This document shows positions 25,101-29,603 of a DNA stretch of 29,603 nt, one piece after another; positions within the stretch are counted from its first letter, which is position 1, and each line of letters starts with the position of its first letter. This DNA comes from a virus. The notes beneath the pieces were generated by a model, which was given only the letters and a program-made list of their open reading frames with translations, ran no database searches and was not told where the DNA came from. The stretch spans positions 1-29,603 of IMG/VR virus record IMGVR_UViG_3300028025_001179, one strand, 5' to 3'. The position numbers were made by a program, and so were the translations under genes.

Positions 25101-26079
25101 CGTAAGTTAATTGACCTGTACCTGCAGCACCAAGTGTTGAAGTGTTGGAACCAAAAGAAACATAACCGTTCGCTGCGTTTTGTTGACCTTTAATTTTTAT
25201 GGAGTCTGCGGTATTAAAGTCGCCAATCCATGCATCATCACCAACTTTGAAATTTGTTCCTTGTCCATTATTTGCAGTTGCAACATAATCAAAAGTTATT
25301 CCGTATGAAGAGGAAACAGCTTGTATGCCTGCAATTAATTGTGTATTTGAAACTGCACCTGAGGCGCCAGCGACAGAGATTACAGAACCACCAGGTGGTG
25401 CCAATAGATTGGTGCCGATGCCGCCTGAGGCACCGTTAGCCATATCAATATAAACACCACGATTTGAACCACCAGTTTCAAAAAATCTTAATTTGTTTTG
25501 ATATATGTCAATGCTTACACCAGATGTAAGTGTGGTGTTAGTAACGGATTTGGCAAGAAATATCTCACCACCTTCATCTCCACTTTGATACGTGGATTCA
25601 AGGTTACCATTAACTTTTAAACTTACACCATCATATGCTAAACCCGAACTACTTGTAAGAACGTTACTAGAATTTTTATATAGTATCTGGCCTGAATTAC
25701 CTGGGTAAGTATTTGCTTTGTCAAACGCTGCATTTGCTTGTGTAAATGCTCCGTTAGCTACATCCCTTGCAAACTGGTCTGTAGGAGCACCTATGGAATT
25801 GAATGTGATTGTTTTTGTGGTAGTGTTGGTGCTGATTGTTATGTTATTACCAGCAACAAAAGAAAGTGTATCTGATACTCCACTAGCCAGTATTAAAGAG
25901 TTATTGGCATTAATTGTGGCAAATGTATCTTGATTTGTTATATAAGAAATGTTGTTAATACTATTCTTATAATACAATTTACCATCGGCATAGTTGATAG
26001 CAACCTCACCATGTTGTAAATCAACTGGTGTGTTTCCTGTTATGCCTGATTTCTTTAACTGTATTGAAGTATTTGCCAT
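22132..26079 (-). CDS. Large tail fibre protein with AN-heptad repeats and S74 intramolecular chaperone
   Basis: A 1315-aa trimeric-fibre candidate. The N-terminal module MANTSIQLKKSG (to about residue 50) is shared with two nearby proteins. Residues about 357-580 and 715-880 are heptads of the form AN-[SAG]-A-x-x-x. Between them is a segment (ISQNLSVTGNLTVLGS to about 705) with a paralogue in the 616-aa protein. The C-terminal 92 residues are a Peptidase_S74/endosialidase chaperone domain: SDENLK with the Ser1224-Lys1229 dyad, then LRGVEYDWR and GLVAQELEKVLP, and a final coiled coil. The family cuts itself before the Ser after trimerisation. ATG 26079 lies just after the coiled-coil gene. 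Confidence 0.85.
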   Translation of the reverse strand: MANTSIQLKKSGITGNTPVDLQHGEVAINYADGKLYYKNSINNISYITNQDTFATINANNSLILASGVSDTLSFVAGNNITISTNTTTKTITFNSIGAPTDQFARDVANGAFTQANAAFDKANTYPGNSGQILYKNSSNVLTSSSGLAYDGVSLKVNGNLESTYQSGDEGGEIFLAKSVTNTTLTSGVSIDIYQNKLRFFETGGSNRGVYIDMANGASGGIGTNLLAPPGGSVISVAGASGAVSNTQLIAGIQAVSSSYGITFDYVATANNGQGTNFKVGDDAWIGDFNTADSIKIKGQQNAANGYVSFGSNTSTLGAAGTGQLTYGGNIVWHAGNDGAGSGLDADLLDGLNSSDFARVSAESYANSAYTQANTATNDAAGASLYANAAFIQANAVFEYANTLSPQDNVARDTANSAGLYANSAFIAANSAYGSQNTTGTYANSSFSVANLAYIQANTAVNNAAGASLYANGAFIQANAAFLVANTPTHVANSAALYANAAFIQANAVFQYANTLSPQDNVARDTANSAALYANAAFIQANAAFLQANTPDYVANSASLYANGAFVQANAAFTKANNALPLTGGTINGSLDISQNLSVTGNLTVLGSTTSINTSSFTVNDTLIILGLGNYTSDLLDIGFSSHYNDGQNAHTGLIRDSSENQWIFFEGYTPEVSPNNNIVITDPSFKYANVRARDITGNLIANNVTINGYNVFSYITNAYTQANTGVNNAAGASLYANGAFIQANAAFIKANTPDAIANSAALYANGAFTSANTADSKAITAGSYANSAYVQANTATTNAATADSKAVTAGSYANSAFLVANTPTHVANSAALYANGAFIQANSAFIRANTPDAIANSAAAYANAAFAQANAAFTEANGAVQLGFTTFAANGVNVTPASNNDTITITPGTGITISACTTTKTITFSSASSGGGGTVTFAETPPASGNTAGDRWIDSSDGTEYTWVTDGTSYQWVDFSTPTVNTYSILGGSAGALPYQIAASNTAFLSPGTAGQILSITSGATPIWVSQSSFSIATTQLTGTISAAQLASTAVTPATYGGAATSHYITVDQQGRITAAANMAIAIASSAVSGLATSATTDTTNAGNISSGTLPAARMPALTGDITTTAGAVATTLASSGVVAATYGGSANIPVIAVDAKGRITSAANVAVTSGTTIVNDTTSAVSLYPIFTTATSGSISTANVTSTKLTFVPSTGTLSSTVVTATSDENLKNNIVTITNAIDTVKKLRGVEYDWRDNGHHSMGLVAQELEKVLPYLVHENENVKSVMYSNMIGLLIEAIKEQQIQIDELKGKINGND
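23440..23935 (-). repeat. Second AN-heptad repeat block (fibre gene)
   Basis: About 23 in-phase 21-base units encoding AN-[SAG]-A-x-x-x, including the recurring unit groups TPDAIANSAALYANGAF and TADSKA-TAGSYANSA. Boundaries are approximate. Confidence 0.75.
24346..25013 (-). repeat. First AN-heptad repeat block (fibre gene)
   Basis: About 30 in-phase 21-base units encoding AN-heptads, with a larger repeated unit built on ANTLSPQDNVARDTANSA that occurs twice. Boundaries are approximate. Confidence 0.75.
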
Positions 26080-26083
26080 TTAA

Positions 26084-26674
26084 TTAAAAACTTCCGCCGT
26101 CCTTTATTGTTTCGACTGATGATAATAAAGTATTTTCATTACTATTATTTAACTCATCAATTTTCTTTCGCTTGGCAGGAGTTAATTGCAAATATTCAAT
26201 TTTACTATTCAATTGTTCAATTACTTTGTCGTGTTCAATTTTTGCTTCATTGAGTTTTGTTTCATACTCTTTTTTAACATTCACCGTTTCTTCTCTGGAT
26301 TTATTTAATTCATTTCTGAATGTTTCCAAATGTGAAACTTGATTTTTTATATTCTCATATTGACTTTTAATCATACGAAGTTCATTCAATTCATCATTTA
26401 CATTGCCTGTTTTATTTACTTCTTCATCTAACCTTCTTTGAAGTTCGGCTATCTTGGCATTTTCATTTTGTAAATTTGAATTTCTGACTTCATTTAAAGC
26501 AACATTTAACTCGTCATTTGATGTTAATAACGATTCTATTTTTTCATTTAAATCTTTAATAACATCATCAGACACTTTTGCGTTTGCTTGCATTGAAACA
26601 TTCCGAATAACACAATCTGTCATTGTGCTGGTCAATGTCTCAATGTAATAATTTAAATACTTTTCATTTCCCAT
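26084..26674 (-). CDS. Coiled-coil protein with C-terminal DGGSF tag
   Basis: A 196-aa protein, almost wholly predicted coiled coil: after MGNEKYLNYYIETL the sequence from about residue 35 to 160 is charged with Leu/Ile at heptad positions (LNEKIESLLTSNDELNVAL, RRLDEEVNK, ETKLNEAKIEHDKVIEQL). It ends KDGGSF, the same C-terminal tag as its fibre-like neighbours, although the body is unrelated. ATG 26674 has AGGAG upstream. Five bases separate it from the 1315-aa fibre. An assembly or attachment factor is a guess from context; no family recognised. Confidence 0.65.
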   Translation of the reverse strand: MGNEKYLNYYIETLTSTMTDCVIRNVSMQANAKVSDDVIKDLNEKIESLLTSNDELNVALNEVRNSNLQNENAKIAELQRRLDEEVNKTGNVNDELNELRMIKSQYENIKNQVSHLETFRNELNKSREETVNVKKEYETKLNEAKIEHDKVIEQLNSKIEYLQLTPAKRKKIDELNNSNENTLLSSVETIKDGGSF

Positions 26675-26711
26675 ATCAAACTCCTATCATATTAAAAATT
26701 ATATAGTCAAA

Positions 26712-28562
26712 TTAGAATTGACCTCCGTCCAACGTTGTCGACCAAACTGGAACGCCTGCGTTGGTTGTTGTAAGTATTTGATTAGACCATGTTTGGTCGG
26801 ATATGCCTGCTGCAGAAGTAACTTGTATTGCTCCATTTGCATTACCATACATAATACCGTTTGTGGCAAATGTAGAAACACCTGTACCGCCTTGTGAAAC
26901 ACTCAATCCAGAAATAAGACCAGCAGTTACATCGGTCAAACGGCCGTATGCATCTACTGTCAATGCTGTGATTGTCTTGTCAGCATCTAATGAACCTGTT
27001 AGTGTATATGTGGCATTTGCAAGTGTAGAAAGTGCGCCTGATCCAGTACCAACTAACAAAGAACCATTAGTAAATGATGATTGACCTGTACCGCCTTGTG
27101 CAACGGTTAAACCAGAAATATCTGATCCTGTTGCTGCTGTTACACGGCCGTAAGCATCAACGGTTAGTGATGTAATTGTCTTGGCAGCACCTAGTGAACC
27201 TGTTAATGTGTAACCTGCATTAGCAATTTGTTTCAATCCGTTGGTGCCATCACCAACAACAATTTGACCTGCTGTGAATGTAGATGTACCAGTACCGCCT
27301 TGACCAACTGTTAGACCGGATATTGCTCCGAATGTTGCCGCAGTTAATCTGCCATATGAATCAACAGTTAATGAAGAAACTGTATTGTTTGCAGCACCAC
27401 TGCCAGTTGCAGTATATGTGCTGTTTGCAAGTGTCGTCATTGCACTGGTGCCAGCACCAATAATGATTGCACCGTTTGTGAATGAACTTGCGCCTGTACC
27501 ACCATTAGGTACAGATAAATCTGTAGTTAACTCCAACTCAGAAATTTTTGCTTTGGTAGAAACTTCTAATGTAGAGGTTGTGATTGCTGTAGCAAGAATG
27601 TTTGCATGTAAGTTTGCAACATGAAAACCATTACCAGAAATGTCGATGACGTTACTTCCTTCTGGTTCAACATTGTAACTGTCAAAAATGTAGAAGTCTT
27701 TATTGCCAGCATGACGAATCAAACCGGCATGTAGGTTAGCGGATCCGTTGTTATAGTGACCAATGAAACCAATGTCAACTGCATCGGATGTGTAATTGTT
27801 ACCAGCTAAGTACAATAACGGGTCAGAAATTTCAAGTGTATCAACATTGATGATTGTTTCTGTACCAAGAACAGTCAAGTTACCGCTAATGGTAATATCA
27901 CCGTCAATAGTTTGAATTAAACTTGGAGTGTTTGCACGAACAACAGTATTGTCTGTGTTAAATGTAACTTTATTGTTGCTGACGGTTGTTGTAATACCTG
28001 TTCCACCACCAACAAAGTCTAATGTTTGTCCAGTATCTACAACGTCTGGTGTGCCTGTGTTGCCTGCAATCGTAAATGATGTAGAAATTGTTGTGTTGGC
28101 AATGGACATAACACGACCATTGGCAGCCACTGTAACAACAGGAATTGCTAATGCACCACCATAAGTGCCTGCTGATAAACCGGACACTGTGTCTAAAGAA
28201 GCACTTAATGTAACAGCACTAGTACCATCAAATCCAACTGCTGATGCAGTAATATCACCACCTGAAATGGAGAAGTTTCTAGAATTTAATAGTTGAGTAG
28301 CTGAGTTGGCATTTCCATACAAAGCACCAGAGAAAGCACCGTTTGTGTCTCTTTTAACCAAAGTGCCTGCGGTATTTGTAGAAGTTGCCGCATCAATCGT
28401 TGCGGTATAAATCTGGCCACCAACATTAATAACACCAGTTCCACTTGGACTACCAAGGAATAATGTATTTGATTGATACGAATAAGCAAATTCACCTGCA
28501 TTCAGTGACGTAGGTTTGCCTGTTGTGGTGGAACGTTTGATTAAAATTGAGGTATTAGCCAT
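26712..28562 (-). CDS. Fibre-like structural protein with QGGTG repeats
   Basis: A 616-aa protein. Order: the N-terminal module MANTSILIKRSTTTGKPTSL...LFLG (1-50); a TYGGA...VVTVAANGRV segment (about 133-155); a segment at 219-324 (ISGNLTVLGT, YTSDAVDIGFIGHYN, HAGLIR) paralogous to the middle of the 1315-aa fibre; three exact-length 68-aa repeats at 349-416, 417-484 and 485-552 plus a partial fourth, each opening with GGTG and holding SLTVDxYGR; and the C-terminus LDGGQF. The repeats resemble beta-rich shafts of phage fibres. ATG 28562, with a late-type box 28 bases upstream. Tail fibre or its connector is likely. Confidence 0.78.
   Translation of the reverse strand: MANTSILIKRSTTTGKPTSLNAGEFAYSYQSNTLFLGSPSGTGVINVGGQIYTATIDAATSTNTAGTLVKRDTNGAFSGALYGNANSATQLLNSRNFSISGGDITASAVGFDGTSAVTLSASLDTVSGLSAGTYGGALAIPVVTVAANGRVMSIANTTISTSFTIAGNTGTPDVVDTGQTLDFVGGGTGITTTVSNNKVTFNTDNTVVRANTPSLIQTIDGDITISGNLTVLGTETIINVDTLEISDPLLYLAGNNYTSDAVDIGFIGHYNNGSANLHAGLIRHAGNKDFYIFDSYNVEPEGSNVIDISGNGFHVANLHANILATAITTSTLEVSTKAKISELELTTDLSVPNGGTGASSFTNGAIIIGAGTSAMTTLANSTYTATGSGAANNTVSSLTVDSYGRLTAATFGAISGLTVGQGGTGTSTFTAGQIVVGDGTNGLKQIANAGYTLTGSLGAAKTITSLTVDAYGRVTAATGSDISGLTVAQGGTGQSSFTNGSLLVGTGSGALSTLANATYTLTGSLDADKTITALTVDAYGRLTDVTAGLISGLSVSQGGTGVSTFATNGIMYGNANGAIQVTSAAGISDQTWSNQILTTTNAGVPVWSTTLDGGQF
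26793..27518 (-). repeat. Tandem 68-aa (204-bp) repeats, 3.5 copies
   Basis: Three units of exactly 68 codons and a truncated fourth. Consensus: L-[ST]-V-x-[QN]-GGTG-x-S-[ST]-F at the start, then LAN..YT.TGS and [ST]-[SA]-LTVD-[AS]-YGR. Protein copies are similar but DNA copies have diverged. Confidence 0.9.
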
Positions 28563-28589
28563 TTATTATCCTTATTATCGACTATAATG

Positions 28590-28597
28590 TATTTATT
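28590..28597 (-). promoter_or_regulatory. Possible late promoter for the 616-aa fibre-like gene
   Basis: AATAAATA on the minus strand (7 of 8), overlapping the end of the 65-aa gene and 28 bases before ATG 28562. Confidence 0.4.
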
Positions 28598-28793
28598 AAA
28601 AACTGCCACCGTCAACTAAGTTAACTGTGATGTTTGCGAGATAACCTGGTCCACCAATCTGAATAATTTTATTACTTGTATCACCAATGAATAGTGTATT
28701 TGACGCAAAAGAATATGCTAACTCACCATCTTCCAAGTTAGATGGTCTTGTATTAGCATAAGAACGTAAAATCTGGATGGTTGTATTTGCCAT
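28596..28793 (-). CDS. Small structural protein, fibre N-terminal module alone
   Basis: A 65-aa protein made almost only of the module that opens the two large fibres: MANTTIQILRSYANTRPSNL, then GELAYSFASNTLFIGD, followed by a short linker and the tag LVDGGSF. It looks like a stand-alone copy of the attachment module, or the remnant of a longer fibre. ATG 28793 overlaps the preceding stop context (TAA ATGG arrangement). Probably virion-associated; the exact place is unknown. Confidence 0.65.
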   Translation of the reverse strand: MANTTIQILRSYANTRPSNLEDGELAYSFASNTLFIGDTSNKIIQIGGPGYLANITVNLVDGGSF

Positions 28794-29027
28794 TTAAAAA
28801 TATCCTGCATCCACATCAGTTATTGAATCATTAATTGGTACCACTTCAAATGTTTTTGAAGTTGAATTGTATATAATTGCATCACCAGTATTTGCATCAC
28901 CAATGGTTAAGTCTGTGGCACTCTTGAGTGTTCTTGTTCCATAGGCAATAGATTGTACTGTGCCAGTAAATTGGTTACCAACTTGTACTTTGATTGTTGA
29001 TGGTGGTGTTACCGTTATATTAGGCAT
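28794..29027 (-). CDS. Small structural protein with C-terminal DAGYF tag
   Basis: A 77-aa protein: MPNITVTPPSTIKVQV, then IAYGTRTLKSA and GDAIIYNSTSKTFEVVPI, ending DVDAGYF. The 'DAIIYN...FEV' stretch is common in fibre and baseplate-associated phage proteins. ATG 29027 follows AAAGGATTAAT and lies nine bases after the preceding stop; it is followed directly by the 65-aa gene. Function unknown; virion context inferred. Confidence 0.62.
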   Translation of the reverse strand: MPNITVTPPSTIKVQVGNQFTGTVQSIAYGTRTLKSATDLTIGDANTGDAIIYNSTSKTFEVVPINDSITDVDAGYF

Positions 29028-29036
29028 ATTAATCCT

Positions 29037-29378
29037 TTAAAATACAGTAACTTGTGGCAATACGTTCACAATTCCTTCTAAAACTCTTGTTATATTATTT
29101 GAAGAATTTTTGATGACTACATCATATACATAACGGCCTGCAGCAATATTGGCTGTGTTGGCCGAACCCAAAGAGAGTGCAATGACACCGGTCGCTGGTT
29201 GGCTGATGGTGATTACAAAATTTGCAGTTGTGTTACTGGAATAATAAGATTTTTTGACTTGACTTTTAGCCGCAAATCCGGTAAGGTTATACGCATCACC
29301 ATTCACATCAGTCAAAGTGATAGATGTGTTAAAGTCTGAACCTTGTTCTAAGAATAATTCCTGATATCCGGCACTAAT
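29037..29378 (-). CDS. Structural protein with start codon lost at the HEG border
   Basis: About 113 aa if initiated at ATT 29378; the first canonical start is TTG 29315 (92 aa). The upstream in-frame codons read SIKISAGYQELFLEQGSDF and run smoothly into ITLTDVNGDAYNLTGFAA, the N-terminal pattern of small beta-sandwich proteins of T4-like aquatic phages, so the short form would cut a real domain. The in-frame stop upstream is TAA 29411-29409; there is no ATG, GTG or TTG in between. AAGGAG (29391-29386) lies seven bases before ATT 29378. The codon where an ancestral ATG might be expected (29390-29388) is AGG. The C-terminus is VLPQVTVF. Confidence 0.6.
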   Translation of the reverse strand: MSAGYQELFLEQGSDFNTSITLTDVNGDAYNLTGFAAKSQVKKSYYSSNTTANFVITISQPATGVIALSLGSANTANIAAGRYVYDVVIKNSSNNITRVLEGIVNVLPQVTVF

Positions 29379-29379
29379 T

Positions 29380-29603
29380 TTAATACTCCTTGGATTGTAT
29401 ATTAGTATTTATGGCGTTTTCTTTTCTTAGTTTCCACCATTTTTTAACTGCTTCACTGGTTCTTTTTTTAACTTCTTCACTTTGGCTGCCGGTTTTTAAT
29501 CCTTTATTCCAAGGTATACTTCCTCTTAAAGTTTGGCTTATTTTATTTCTTGTTTCTTGTGTTTTTTCTAAACCCATTTTAGATTCACTTATTTTTTTCT
29601 TTG
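29380..29603 (-). CDS. Homing endonuclease C-terminal part (NUMOD3 repeats), 5' end outside window
   Basis: The frame is open to the window edge. Seen: KKISESKMGLEKTQETRNKI, SQTLRGSIPWNKGLKTGS, SEEVKKRTSEAVKKWWKLRK. These are NUMOD3 DNA-binding motifs (the WNKGL signature) and match the C-terminal half of the HEG at 18819-19508. The nuclease domain must lie beyond 29603; GIY-YIG is likely but not visible. An internal ATG at 29577 is unlikely to be the real start. Its last codons, AAG GAG TAT TAA, also supply a ribosome site for the next gene. Confidence 0.82.
   Translation of the reverse strand, partial: KKKISESKMGLEKTQETRNKISQTLRGSIPWNKGLKTGSQSEEVKKRTSEAVKKWWKLRKENAINTNIQSKEY
29406..29413 (-). 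promoter_or_regulatory. Possible late promoter inside the HEG 3' end
   Basis: CATAAATA on the minus strand (7 of 8), within the HEG coding end and 28 bases before the ATT start of the next gene. It could keep that gene expressed after the insertion. Confidence 0.38.

Noticed and set aside
1-29603. tRNA genes
   Set aside because: No cloverleaf or TTCGA-type arm with matching acceptor stem was found by eye in the gaps; a covariance scan would be needed to exclude them fully.

Overview
The window is a segment of a T4-like myovirus genome (class Caudoviricetes). It is AT-rich, and all supported genes lie on the minus strand, so the text reads from high to low coordinates. Gene order and proteins match the conserved T4 core as it appears in marine and freshwater T4-like phages (cyanophages, pelagimyophages and relatives). 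The host cannot be fixed from this window: no photosystem or other host-diagnostic gene is present. Low GC and consensus sigma-70 promoters fit a small-genome aquatic bacterium, but that is inference. No stretch over about 100 bases is without a gene.

Layout in transcription order. (1) 29603-20781, adhesion region: a partial homing endonuclease gene (HEG), three small structural proteins, a 616-aa fibre-like protein with 68-aa QGGTG repeats, a coiled-coil protein, a 1315-aa fibre with heptad AN repeats and a C-terminal S74 chaperone domain, and a 454-aa fibre with a histidine-rich tip. (2) 20690-14837, neck and packaging: a Cys-rich conserved protein, gp13, a GIY-YIG HEG, gp14, gp15, gp16 and gp17. 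(3) 14763-6624, tail and capsid: gp18, gp19, gp20, a gp67-like protein, a conserved structural protein, gp21, gp22 and gp23, closed by a strong terminator. (4) 6536-1: a tail-tube-like protein, then the recombination and late-transcription block of UvsY, UvsW, an Sm-like protein, sigma factor gp55, a cytidylyltransferase, gp47 and gp46 (gp46 runs off the window).

The genes form one programme. gp55 should direct late transcription from TATAAATA-type promoters, several of which are visible ahead of gp22, gp67, gp18, gp19, gp23, the HEG and fibre genes. A full-consensus sigma-70 promoter precedes uvsY. gp46/47, UvsY and UvsW support recombination-dependent replication, which feeds the packaging and assembly genes.

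The most unusual signal concerns the two GIY-YIG/NUMOD3-type HEGs at 18819-19508 and 29380-29603. Each ends exactly at the start of a structural gene, and in both cases the downstream gene has lost its normal start codon: ATC in gp14, and AGG/ATT in the other. Both HEG stops sit in the context TAAAATY. The complete HEG also has a late promoter in the loop of a hairpin whose 3' arm holds its ribosome binding site, the logic known for T4 I-TevI. Other notable points are a consensus promoter on the otherwise geneless plus strand at 3641-3669, a structured leader at 20711-20764, and a shared C-terminal D-[GA]-G-x-F tag on four neighbouring virion-region proteins.
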